A stretch of 13,693 nt of DNA from positions 1 to 13,693 of the forward strand of contig CATZYY010000054.1 of assembly GCA_958426425.1 (NCBI GenBank). Reading direction: 5' to 3'. Shown here piece by piece: positions 6,526-13,620 of this stretch. The DNA comes from an uncultured Oscillospiraceae bacterium (GTDB taxonomy: Bacteria > Bacillota > Clostridia > Oscillospirales > Oscillospiraceae). The notes below the pieces were generated by a model. It searched no databases. It was given only the letters and a program-made list of their open reading frames with translations, and was not told where the DNA came from. Made by a program: the position numbers and the translations under genes. Position 1 is the stretch's first letter. Each line of letters starts with the position of its first letter.

Positions 6526-7386
6526 ATGCTGGATCAGCGCTGGAATACCTTTCTCGTTCTGTGCGAGACCATGAATTACACCCGGGCGGCGGAGCGGCTG
6601 TGCCTGACCCAGCCTGCGGTGACCCATCACATCCACTACCTGGAGGACTACTACGGCTGCCGCCTGTTTTCCTATGAGGGCAAGGTCCTCCGGCTGACGG
6701 AGGCCGGCGTACGGCTGCGGGAATTCACACGCTCCATGGCCTATAATGCCCGGAAGGTGGAGACCACCATGGCCGCCCCCACGCCCATCTCCCTGCGGGT
6801 GGGAGCCTCCAAGACCATCGGGGAGTATCTCATCGCCCCCAAGGTGGAGCGGTTTCTGCGGGCTCAGCCGGAGGCGGCCTTTTCCCTGCTGGTGGACAAC
6901 ACTCAGGTGCTGCTGCAAGCGCTGGAGGAGGGGCGACTGGACTTTGCCCTGGTGGAGGGGTACTTTGACCGCAGCCGCTACGATTCCTGTCTCTACCGGC
7001 AGGAGGCCTTTTTCGGCGTCTGCGCCCCCGGTCACCGGCTGTCCGGTCGGGCGGTGCCTCTGGACGAGCTGTCCGGCGAGCGGCTGATCCTGCGGGAGGA
7101 GGGCTCCGGCACCCGGGCCATCTTTGAGGAGGCTCTGCACCGCCGCAACTACTCCTTGGACAGCTTTCCCGGCGTGGTGACCATCAGTGATTTCAACACC
7201 ATCAAATCCCTGGTGGCGGATGGCCTGGGCATCTCCTTCCTCTACGCGCCGGTGGTAGCTCGGGAGCTGGAGGCGGGGACATTGACCCGGTTCGATCTGG
7301 CGGAGGTCCCCATGAGCGGAGCCTTCCATTTCGTGTGTCTCAAGGACAACCTCTTTGCCGCCAACTGGATCCACTGGATGGAGTAA
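6526..7386 (+). CDS. LysR-type transcriptional regulator divergent from yeiH
   Basis: The 286-residue protein has a normal LysR layout. The N-terminal winged helix-turn-helix is clear (NYTRAAERLCLTQPAVTHH at 17-35, wing through LTEAG at 57-61). A linker helix and a periplasmic-binding-protein-like effector domain from about 86 to 280 follow, with typical segments VGASKTIGEYLI, DFALVEG, ILREEGSGTR and GLGISFLY. It is most like the CysL/YeiE/CbbR-type branch, by impression only. The divergent neighbour is a YeiH-family transporter, and LysR regulators usually control the divergent gene, so the transporter-flavoprotein operon is the likely target and a small sulfur or carbon anion the likely effector. 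AGGTGAT at 6514-6520 precedes the ATG. A strong hairpin follows the stop codon. Confidence 0.92.
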   Translation: MLDQRWNTFLVLCETMNYTRAAERLCLTQPAVTHHIHYLEDYYGCRLFSYEGKVLRLTEAGVRLREFTRSMAYNARKVETTMAAPTPISLRVGASKTIGEYLIAPKVERFLRAQPEAAFSLLVDNTQVLLQALEEGRLDFALVEGYFDRSRYDSCLYRQEAFFGVCAPGHRLSGRAVPLDELSGERLILREEGSGTRAIFEEALHRRNYSLDSFPGVVTISDFNTIKSLVADGLGISFLYAPVVARELEAGTLTRFDLAEVPMSGAFHFVCLKDNLFAANWIHWME

Positions 7387-7429
7387 TCCAAAATGCCCCA
7401 GCGGTTTCTTGGCTTTCGCCTGATTGAGA

Positions 7430-7472
7430 AAAAGACCTGGGCGCTCTGCAATGCAGAGCGCCCAGGCCTTTT
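7430..7472. terminator. Bidirectional rho-independent terminator between lysR and gntR
   Basis: CCTGGGCGCTCTG and CAGAGCGCCCAGG form a 13-bp perfect stem around a short CAATG-type loop (7436-7466). AAAAAG before and CTTTT after extend the stem beyond one mismatch. On the plus strand it ends in CCTTTTG, and on the minus strand in TCTTTTTCTC, so it can stop lysR transcripts and, after a 270-base 3' region, gntR transcripts. Confidence 0.85.
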
Positions 7473-7736
7473 GTTGATAACAGAGATCTCCCCAGCGAGA
7501 ACCGCCGGAACAGGAAAACGTCCGTCAATATCTCACATGCGGCGTTCTCGGAAACCAGGACGGGCTCTCCCGGCCATAGGCAATGGATACAGGAAGGGCC
7601 GCGTACCTGCCCGGGCATTTCTCCTCTCCCTGGGCAAAGGGGCTCAGAGCTCCGTTTCCAGGAGCGCTGCCCCCCGCGATTCCATCCGCCCGACTGCGGA
7701 GTTCCCCGTATCCACTCAAAATTTGTGCTCTGTCCC
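7473..7736. other. Non-coding stretch downstream of gntR
   Basis: About 264 bases lie between the bidirectional terminator and the gntR stop. Both open frames crossing it (plus 7393-7848, minus 7525-7932) also run through the gntR region in other frames, lack a ribosome binding site and look like shadows. The stretch would form a long 3' untranslated tail of the gntR mRNA. I see no convincing RNA element in it. Confidence 0.5.
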
Positions 7737-8417
7737 TTACTCCTTCACGCCCCGGATGAAGCTGTCCATGAGACTGGTCAGGTGGTCCTCTAAAGTGGCA
7801 GTAGCGCTTTTCAGATTCCGGCGGCAGACTGCCTCCGTCAATTTCTGATGGCCCGCCTGGAGCTTTTTCAGGCTCTTGGCGTCGGTCAGGGCGGAGACCA
7901 TATACCAGTTGCGCATGTTGCACTGTTCCCACAGCCGCAGCAGAACCTGATTTCCCGTGGCGTCGATGATGGCCCGGTGAAAGGCGGCGTCCTGTTCCGT
8001 AAAGGACCGCAGATCCCCCTGCCCCGCAGATTCCTCCATTTCGTGCAGAATGGTCTGCAGCCTGACGCCCAGCTGCTCCAAAGCGGGATCGTCCAGATTT
8101 TGAATGGCGTCCCGGATGCTCTTGGATTCCAGACAGATTCGGACAGAGTAATTGTCCCGGATATCCTTCTCCGACAATGAGCGAACCCGAGACCCCTTAA
8201 ACGGCACAGTTTCCACCAACCCCATGGCCTCCAGGTCCCGAATAGCCTCCCGGACCGGCCCCTGGGATACACCCAGCTCCTTGGCCCAGTAGGTCTCGAT
8301 AATCCGGTCGCCCGGCTTCAGCTCTCCAGCAAAAATTGCCCCCCGAATGGCATTGCGGATTTCTTCCCGAAATACCTTTCGGTGCTGGAGTTCCGCCGCC
8401 CCGCTCCCACGTACCAA
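7737..8417 (-). CDS. GntR-family regulator with FCD effector domain, divergent from the dehydrogenase operon
   Basis: The 226-residue protein has a GntR winged helix at about 14-78 (VFREEIRNAIRGAIFAGEL, then WAKELGVSQGPVREAIRDLEAMGLV) and an all-helical FCD domain from about 90. The FCD metal-site residues are present: D143 and H147 (DAAFH), H190 (GHQ) and H212 (DHL). Members of this group bind carboxylates such as pyruvate, lactate or gluconate, often through the metal. I set the start at TTG (8417-8415) because GGAGGTG (8430-8424) is an excellent ribosome binding site six bases upstream. A GTG at 8432 would lie on that site and lacks one of its own. The divergent neighbour is a complete E1-E2-E3 operon, so it probably controls that operon and itself, much as PdhR does in enterobacteria. 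That role is inference; sequence alone does not show orthology to PdhR. Confidence 0.9.
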   Translation of the reverse strand: MVRGSGAAELQHRKVFREEIRNAIRGAIFAGELKPGDRIIETYWAKELGVSQGPVREAIRDLEAMGLVETVPFKGSRVRSLSEKDIRDNYSVRICLESKSIRDAIQNLDDPALEQLGVRLQTILHEMEESAGQGDLRSFTEQDAAFHRAIIDATGNQVLLRLWEQCNMRNWYMVSALTDAKSLKKLQAGHQKLTEAVCRRNLKSATATLEDHLTSLMDSFIRGVKE

Positions 8418-8432
8418 CGCAAACACCTCCAC

Positions 8433-8454
8433 ACCGGCCCTGTGCCGGTTTTTT
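8433..8454. terminator. Hairpin plus T run at the head of gntR
   Basis: ACCGGC (8433-8438) and GCCGGT (8444-8449) pair around CCTGT. On the plus strand the stem runs into a T tract (8449-8454), so it looks like a short terminator that could block transcription entering the dehydrogenase promoter region. On the minus strand the same hairpin sits in the gntR leader, directly against the ribosome binding site at 8424-8430, where it could lower or control translation. Confidence 0.45.
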
Positions 8455-8471
8455 GATCAGCGAATCAGAAA

Positions 8472-8489
8472 TTTGTATGATATTATAAA
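8472..8489. promoter_or_regulatory. Imperfect palindrome over the gntR -10, candidate autoregulatory operator
   Basis: TTTGTATGA and ATTATAAA form a partial dyad of the form TTTnTA...TAnAAA. It covers the gntR -10 box at 8482-8487. FCD regulators often bind AT-rich dyads containing GTAT or ATAC-like cores, so it may be the self-binding site. Confidence 0.3.
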
Positions 8490-8510
8490 TGTTTTTCCAG
8501 CTCTAGTCAA
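8482..8510 (-). promoter_or_regulatory. gntR sigma-A promoter
   Basis: On the minus strand TTGACT (8510-8505), a 17-base spacer and a consensus TATAAT (8487-8482) form a near-perfect housekeeping promoter. Transcription would start near 8475, giving a leader of about 58 bases that contains the hairpin at 8433-8449. Confidence 0.75.
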
Positions 8511-8570
8511 CTTTTGAAGCAACTTCCACGTTTTTGCCAAAGGGCTTGCAAAAAGTTTGTGCAAAATTAA

Positions 8571-8591
8571 AGATTATAGATTATTGATAAT
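8571..8591. repeat. Three tandem 7-base AT-rich repeats over the dehydrogenase -35
   Basis: AGATTAT, AGATTAT and TGATAAT follow one another without gaps; the third differs at two positions and overlaps the -35 box (8584-8589). They could be a tandem protein-binding site or just AT-rich promoter sequence. Confidence 0.35.
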
Positions 8592-8611
8592 TTATTCTTT
8601 TGTGTTAAAAT
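8584..8611 (+). promoter_or_regulatory. Promoter of the E1-E2-E3 operon
   Basis: TTGATA (8584-8589), a 16-base spacer and TAAAAT (8606-8611) with an upstream TGT (extended -10) give a strong sigma-A promoter. The expected start is near 8618, about 60 bases before the E1 alpha ATG. The leader holds a 5-bp hairpin, TGGGC/GCCCA (8626-8640). No sigma-54 type promoter, as used by acetoin operons with AcoR, is visible. Confidence 0.7.
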
Positions 8612-8618
8612 AATCACA
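8601..8618. promoter_or_regulatory. TGTG-N10-CACA inverted repeat on the dehydrogenase -10
   Basis: TGTG (8601-8604) and CACA (8615-8618) flank the -10 box symmetrically. The layout is loosely like Rex (TTGTG...CACAA) or Crp/Fnr sites, but the spacing fits neither consensus exactly. It is well placed for a repressor. Confidence 0.3.
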
Positions 8619-8676
8619 TCAACACTGGGCGGAATGCCCACAGTCAATCACACTTTTTATGGAGGTGCTGATCTGT

Positions 8677-9642
8677 ATGATCGATCGTGAAACGGGTCTG
8701 TGGATCTATCGAAAGATGAACGAGATCCGCGACTTTGAGGAAACAGCCTGGACACTGTTCACGGAAAATAAACTCCGGGGCTCCGTTCACCTGTACACCG
8801 GCGAGGAGGCTGTGGCAGCTTCCGTCTGTGCGCAGCTGACGGATGAGGACCTGATCGCTTCCACCCATCGCGGCCACGGCCACTGCATCGCCAAGGGCGC
8901 TGAACTGGACCGGGCTCTGGCGGAGCTGATGGGCAAGGCCACCGGCTACTGCAAGGGCCGCAGCGGCTCCATGCACATCGCCGACTTCTCCAAGGGCAAT
9001 CTGGGCGCCAACGCCATCGTGGGCGGCGGCATTCCCATCGCCACCGGCGGTGCCCTGGGCCTGAAGATGCAGAACAAGCCCCATGTGGCTGTCGCCTTCT
9101 TCGGTGACGGCGCCAGCAACCAGGGGACCTTCCACGAGTCCATCAACCTGGCCGCCGTCTGGAAGCTGCCCTGCATCTATGTGGTGGAGAACAACCAGTT
9201 CGGCATGACGGTGCCCACCTGGCAGTCTACCTCTGTGGAGAACATCTCTGACCGGGCCGCCGGTTACGGCATCCCCGGCGAGACCGTGGATGGCAACGAC
9301 GTAGTTGCTGTATACGAGGCCTTTGCCCGGGCCAAGGAGCGGGCGCTGAAGGGCGAGGGTCCCTCCATCATCGAGTGCAAGACCTACCGCTGGCGCGGCC
9401 ACTGGACCGGCGACCCGGAGCCGTACCGCACCCGCGAGGAAGTGGAGGAGTGGAAGGAAAAGAAAGATCCCATCAAGCACTTCCACACCTACCTGACCAA
9501 GCACAAGCTGGCCACCAAGAAGGAGCTGGAGGAAATCGAGGCCGAAGCCGCCGACAAGATGGCCAAGGCTGTGGAGTTCGCCATGAACAGCCCGGAGCCC
9601 GATCCGGCCCATGTTCTGGACGACGTGTTCTATGAGGGATAA
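8677..9642 (+). CDS. acoA: Thiamine-diphosphate-dependent dehydrogenase E1 component, alpha subunit (acetoin/pyruvate dehydrogenase type)
   Basis: The 321-residue protein is the alpha subunit of a two-subunit E1, which decarboxylates pyruvate or cleaves acetoin and passes the acyl group to lipoyl-E2. The thiamine-diphosphate motif is GDGASNQG (143-150) through ENN (171-173). HRGHG (64-68), GKATGYCKGRSGSMH (86-100) and NLGANAIVGGGIPIATG (108-124) resemble AcoA of acetoin dehydrogenases more than classical Bacillus PdhA, but pyruvate cannot be excluded. I chose the ATG at 8677 because GGAGGTG (8661-8667) is an ideal ribosome binding site nine bases before it. The in-frame ATG at 8659 overlaps that site and has none of its own. 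It is first in a four-gene operon with a strong promoter upstream. The E1 alpha call is very firm; the substrate is not settled. Confidence 0.92.
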   Translation: MIDRETGLWIYRKMNEIRDFEETAWTLFTENKLRGSVHLYTGEEAVAASVCAQLTDEDLIASTHRGHGHCIAKGAELDRALAELMGKATGYCKGRSGSMHIADFSKGNLGANAIVGGGIPIATGGALGLKMQNKPHVAVAFFGDGASNQGTFHESINLAAVWKLPCIYVVENNQFGMTVPTWQSTSVENISDRAAGYGIPGETVDGNDVVAVYEAFARAKERALKGEGPSIIECKTYRWRGHWTGDPEPYRTREEVEEWKEKKDPIKHFHTYLTKHKLATKKELEEIEAEAADKMAKAVEFAMNSPEPDPAHVLDDVFYEG

Positions 9643-9656
9643 GGGGGTAACGAACG

Positions 9657-10637
9657 ATGGCTAAATTATCGTATTCTCAGGCAATTCGTGAGACCATCGC
9701 CCAGGAGATGCGCCGGGATGAGCGGGTCTTTGTCATGGGCGAGGACGTGGAAAAGCTGGGCGGCGTCTATGGCTGCACCAGAGATCTCTATAAGGAATTC
9801 GGTACGGATCGTATCCGCAACACCCCTATTTCCGAATCCGCCATCATCGGCTCCGCCCTGGGCGCCGCCTGCACCGGCATGCGCCCCATCGCCGAACTGA
9901 TGTACTGGGACTTCGCCTTCGTGGCGGCAGACCAGATCTTCAACCAGGTGGCCAAGACCCGCTATGTCTTCGGCGGCAACGCCAAGATTCCTCTGGTGAT
10001 TCGCGGACAGCAGGGCACCGGCCGCGGCAACGCCGCCACCCACTCCCAGTCTCTGGAGAGCATCTTCATGCACATCCCCGGGCTGAAGGTGGTCTGCCCC
10101 TCCACTCCCGCTGACGCCGCGGGTCTGCTGCGCACCGCCATCCGGGACGACAACCCCGTTTGCTTCTTCGAGCACAAGGTGCTCTACGCCTCCAAGGGCG
10201 AGGTGCCTGATGATCCGGACTTCTGCATCCCCTTCGGCAAGGCCGACATCAAGCGGGAGGGTACCGATGTGACTATCGTGGCCAACCTGCTCTACGTCAA
10301 GCGCGCCCTGGAGGCCGCCGACGAGCTGGCCAAGGAGGGTATCTCTGCCGAGGTCATCGATCCCCGCACCCTGGTGCCCTTCGACTACGACACCGTGGCT
10401 GAGAGCGTCAAGAAGACCGGCCGTCTGGTGGTGGTCCATGAGGCGCACCAGAATAACGGCTGGGGCGCGCAAGTGGTTTCCCAGGTGAGCCAGATGGTAT
10501 TCCCCTATCTGGACGCCGCCCCTGTCCATATCGGCGCCAAGGCCTGCCCCCTGCCCTTCAACCTGGGTCTGGAGCAGGCGGTGCTGCCCAGCGTGAAGGA
10601 CATTGTGGACGCCTGCAAGGCGGCCATGTACCGCTAA
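9657..10637 (+). CDS. acoB: Thiamine-diphosphate-dependent dehydrogenase E1 component, beta subunit
   Basis: The 326-residue protein is the beta subunit that forms the alpha2beta2 E1 with the preceding product. The pyrimidine-binding domain shows MGEDVEKLGGVYG (27-39) and TPISESAIIGSALGAA (56-71), with E60 as the conserved glutamate that activates thiamine diphosphate. THSQSLE (128-134) carries the conserved H129. The transketolase C-terminal domain begins near 205. The ribosome binding site is weak, AAGGGGG right after the E1 alpha stop, so translation is probably coupled to the upstream gene. The gap to E1 alpha is 14 bases and to E2 18 bases. Length is normal for the family. Confidence 0.94.
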   Translation: MAKLSYSQAIRETIAQEMRRDERVFVMGEDVEKLGGVYGCTRDLYKEFGTDRIRNTPISESAIIGSALGAACTGMRPIAELMYWDFAFVAADQIFNQVAKTRYVFGGNAKIPLVIRGQQGTGRGNAATHSQSLESIFMHIPGLKVVCPSTPADAAGLLRTAIRDDNPVCFFEHKVLYASKGEVPDDPDFCIPFGKADIKREGTDVTIVANLLYVKRALEAADELAKEGISAEVIDPRTLVPFDYDTVAESVKKTGRLVVVHEAHQNNGWGAQVVSQVSQMVFPYLDAAPVHIGAKACPLPFNLGLEQAVLPSVKDIVDACKAAMYR

Positions 10638-10655
10638 GAGGAGGAGTACATCACC

Positions 10656-12017
10656 ATGGCATCTGTCATCATCATGCCCAAGCAGGGTCTTTTGATGGAA
10701 GAAGGCACCATTACCAACTGGCTGGTCAAAGAGGGCGAGAAGACCACGGAAGGCACCCCCCTCTTTGAGATGGAGACCGACAAGCTGACCATCACCATGG
10801 ACTCCACCGCCACCGGCACCGTGCTGAAGATCCTGCATCCCGAGGGCGACACCGTTCCCATCACCCAGCCCATCGCCATTGTAGGCGAGCCCGGCGAGGA
10901 CATCTCGGCCCTGCTGGGCGGTGAGGCTCCCGCTGCCGCTCCTGCCGCCGCCGAGGCACCTGCCGCCGAGACAGCCCCTGCCCCGGAAACTGCTGCTCCC
11001 GCTGTGGAGCGCGCCCCCGGTGAGCGTGTCTTCTCCTCTCCCAGAGCCCGTCTCCGGGCAGAGGAAAACGGCGTGGACATCGCCGCCGTTCCCGGCTCCG
11101 GTCCCGATGGGCTGGTCATTGAGCGGGACGTGCAGAGCTACATGGCAAACAAGCCCGCCGTGACGCCTCTGGCCGCCAATGTGGCCAAGGCCCAGGGCGT
11201 GGACCTCACCGGCATTTCCGGCACCGGCGCAAACGGCAAGATCACCACCGCCGATCTGCCAGGCGCTGCCGCCCCGGCTGAAGCGGCTCCTGCGGAAGAA
11301 GCTGCCGCCCCCACCGATCAGCTGACCCGCGGCACCCACACCGAGAAGATGACCGGCATGCGCAAGGCCGTCATGAAGAATATGCTGAACAGCAAGCAGG
11401 TCAATGCCCAGACCAATCACCGCATGGTGGTGGACATGACCGCCGTGATTGCCCTGCGCAACCAGTACAAGGCCCTGGGCATCAAAGTCTCCTACAATGA
11501 CATCATCGTTCGGGCCTGCGCCAAGGCTCTGACCGACATGCCCATTGTCAACGCCAGTGTGGACGGCAACAACATCCTCTATCACGACTATGTGAACGTG
11601 GGCACTGCCGTCTCCGTCCCGGGCGGACTGATCGTCCCCGTCATCAAGGACGCCGATATCATCGGCCTTACCGGCATCGCCGCCAAGTCCGCGGAGCTGA
11701 TCGAGAAGGCCCGGGCAGGCAAGCTGACTGAGGCCGACTATCATGGCGGCACCTTCACCGTCTCCTCCCTGGGCATGTTCGACCTGGACGACTTCGTGGC
11801 CATCATCAATCCCCCCGAGTCCGCCATTCTGGCCGTGGGCAAGATTGCCAAGACCCCTGTGGTGGTCACCGACGAGGAGGGCGAGGACCAGGTGGTCATC
11901 AAGTCCATGTGCGCCCTGTGCCTGAGCTACGACCACCGGATCATCGACGGCGCCGAGGCCGCCAAGTTCCTGCAGAAGGTGAAGAACTATCTGCAAAACC
12001 CCGTGCTGCTGATTTGA
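10656..12017 (+). CDS. acoC: Dihydrolipoamide acyltransferase (E2) with one lipoyl domain and two E3-binding domains
   Basis: The 453-residue protein is the core of the complex. The lipoyl domain spans 1-80, with lipoylated K43 in METDKLTI. An Ala/Pro/Glu-rich flexible linker covers about 90-120. Two peripheral-subunit-binding domains follow in tandem: the first at about 126-163 (SPRARLRAEENGVDIAAVPG, then GPDGLVIERDV), the second at about 169-203 (TPLAANVAKAQGVDLTGISG, then ANGKITTADL). A second Ala/Pro linker (204-220) leads to the catalytic domain from about 228. Its active site is SYDHRIIDG (424-432), with H427 and D431 as the acyltransferase pair. The second binding domain lacks the arginines seen in helix 1 of the first. 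GAGGAGGAG at 10638-10646 is a strong ribosome binding site. The E2 takes the acyl group from E1 and gives it to CoA. The substrate is probably an acetyl group, judged from E1. Confidence 0.94.
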   Translation: MASVIIMPKQGLLMEEGTITNWLVKEGEKTTEGTPLFEMETDKLTITMDSTATGTVLKILHPEGDTVPITQPIAIVGEPGEDISALLGGEAPAAAPAAAEAPAAETAPAPETAAPAVERAPGERVFSSPRARLRAEENGVDIAAVPGSGPDGLVIERDVQSYMANKPAVTPLAANVAKAQGVDLTGISGTGANGKITTADLPGAAAPAEAAPAEEAAAPTDQLTRGTHTEKMTGMRKAVMKNMLNSKQVNAQTNHRMVVDMTAVIALRNQYKALGIKVSYNDIIVRACAKALTDMPIVNASVDGNNILYHDYVNVGTAVSVPGGLIVPVIKDADIIGLTGIAAKSAELIEKARAGKLTEADYHGGTFTVSSLGMFDLDDFVAIINPPESAILAVGKIAKTPVVVTDEEGEDQVVIKSMCALCLSYDHRIIDGAEAAKFLQKVKNYLQNPVLLI

Positions 12018-12027
12018 GGAGGCCTGT

Positions 12028-13422
12028 ATGCAGAAATTTGACGCAGTCGTTGTGGGCGGCGGCCCCGGCGGCTATGAGTGTGCCATCCGCCTCAGCCAGA
12101 ACGGCCTGAAGACCGCCCTGGTAGAGGAGGCGGAGCTGGGCGGCACCTGCCTGAATCGGGGCTGCATCCCCACCAAGACCCTGCTCCACTCCGCCGACAT
12201 CTATCACGACGCCAAAAACGGCGCTCCCTTCGGTGTCAACGTGGGTGAGCTGACCTTCGACTATGCCAAGATCATCGAGCGGAAGAACGCCGTGGCCAAG
12301 CAGCTGAGCAACGGCGTGGCCTTCCTGGAAAAGAACCACGGCGTCACCGTCTTTGCAAGCCACGCCACCCTGGCGGACCGAAACACCGTGGAGCTTGCCA
12401 ACGGCGAAACCCTCCAGTGCGATCACCTGATCGTGGCCACCGGCTCCAGCCCCGCCCGGATTCCTATTCCCGGCGTGGACCTGCCCGGCGTGGTGGATTC
12501 CACCGGCCTGCTGAACATGACCACGTGCCCCAAGCACATCATCATTGTGGGCGGCGGCGTTATCGGCGTGGAATTTGCCACCTTCTTCTATCGCCTGGGC
12601 GTGCCGGTCACCATCGTGGAGATGCTGGACCGGGTGCTGGGCCCCCTGGACAAGGACATCACCGACTTCGTGGAGGCGGAGCTCAAACGCTGCGGCGTTG
12701 AGCTGGTGCTGGGTGTCCGGGTGGAGTCCATTGAGGCGGGCCTCAAGGTCAACTACGCCGCCGTCAAGGACGGCGCCAAGGGCTCCGTGGAGGGCGACGT
12801 GGTGCTGATGGCCGGCGGCCGGGCCCCCAACACCAAGGGCATCGGCCTGGAGAAACTGGGCGTGCGGATGGACCGCAAGGGCTTCGTGGAGATCGACGGA
12901 CTGTGCCGCACCAACGTCCCCGGCGTCTATGCCATCGGCGACATCAACGGCAAGATGCAGCTGGCTCACGTGGCCTCCGCCCAGGGTCTGCTGGTGGCGG
13001 ACCACATCGCCGGCAAACCCTGCAAGCAGCTCAATTACAATCGGATTCCCTCCTGTGTGTACTGCAATCCCGAGACCGCCATGGTGGGTCTCACGGAGGA
13101 GCAGGCCCGGGCCACCGGCCGGGAGATCGGAACGGGCACCTTCAACCTCTCCGGCAACGGCAAGGCGTTGACCATGGGCGAGAACAAGGGTTTGGTCAAG
13201 TTCGTCTACGACAAGGCCACCGATGAGATCCTGGGCTTCCATGTCATCGGCCCCCGGGCCACAGACCTGGCCGCCGAGGTGGCCGCCGTTATGGAGTGCG
13301 AGGGCACTGTGGCGGAGATTGGACGCACCGTCCACCCCCATCCCACTGTCAGCGAGGTGGTCATGGAGGCGGCGCATGTGTGTCATGGCAGCTGTGTCAA
13401 TGCCCCCAAGCCGCGGAAGTGA
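12028..13422 (+). CDS. lpdA: Dihydrolipoamide dehydrogenase (E3)
   Basis: The 464-residue protein is a class I flavoprotein disulfide reductase that reoxidises dihydrolipoamide on E2 and makes NADH. The FAD motif GGGPGGYECA (10-19), the redox disulfide GGTCLNRGCIPTK (C41 and C46), the NAD motif VGGGVIGVEFA (in the second Rossmann domain) and the GRAPN and YAIGDINGKMQLAH segments are all present. The catalytic dyad of the dimer interface is in HPHPTVSE, with H438 and E443. There is no N-terminal lipoyl domain, unlike some clostridial AcoL proteins. The C-terminal tail carries a cysteine pair, C452 and C456 (CHGSC), in the region that lies near the partner subunit. AGGAGG just after the E2 stop supports the start; the gap is 10 bases. 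It is last in the operon. Confidence 0.95.
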   Translation: MQKFDAVVVGGGPGGYECAIRLSQNGLKTALVEEAELGGTCLNRGCIPTKTLLHSADIYHDAKNGAPFGVNVGELTFDYAKIIERKNAVAKQLSNGVAFLEKNHGVTVFASHATLADRNTVELANGETLQCDHLIVATGSSPARIPIPGVDLPGVVDSTGLLNMTTCPKHIIIVGGGVIGVEFATFFYRLGVPVTIVEMLDRVLGPLDKDITDFVEAELKRCGVELVLGVRVESIEAGLKVNYAAVKDGAKGSVEGDVVLMAGGRAPNTKGIGLEKLGVRMDRKGFVEIDGLCRTNVPGVYAIGDINGKMQLAHVASAQGLLVADHIAGKPCKQLNYNRIPSCVYCNPETAMVGLTEEQARATGREIGTGTFNLSGNGKALTMGENKGLVKFVYDKATDEILGFHVIGPRATDLAAEVAAVMECEGTVAEIGRTVHPHPTVSEVVMEAAHVCHGSCVNAPKPRK

Positions 13423-13466
13423 CACCCCTTCCCCGCTTTGATTGATTTCGACCTATACTTACCTCC

Positions 13467-13503
13467 TGCCGCGGCGGCCCCTGCGGCTGCCGCGGCACCT
13501 CTT
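13467..13503 (+). terminator. Hairpin at the end of the dehydrogenase operon, possible terminator
   Basis: TGCCGCGGC (13467-13475) and GCCGCGGCA (13489-13497) form a perfect 9-bp stem, and inner GGCC/GGCT pairing extends it to about 13 bp with a five-base loop. The stem is very stable, but only CTCTT and then AAAATTATT follow, so the T run is poor. It lies 45 bases after the E3 stop and probably ends or attenuates the operon. Confidence 0.45.
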
Positions 13504-13620
13504 AAAATTATTCACAGGCCCCACTTCTTTTCTGTGCTTCCATTCCTTTAAGGTTCGATCCCAAAAAAGTCTCAAAAGCACACAAGGAAATTGGGAAATT
13601 CAAAAAGGAGATTTGATTAT

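Noticed and set aside
8531..8564. Sigma-54 promoter for an acetoin operon
   Set aside because: TTGCA occurs at 8546-8550, but the required GG ten bases before the GC is missing and no AcoR gene is present.
9666..11996. 776-codon minus-strand frame opposite E1 beta and E2
   Set aside because: It is an antisense shadow of GC-rich genes, rich in G, H and D; the plus-strand proteins are unmistakable.
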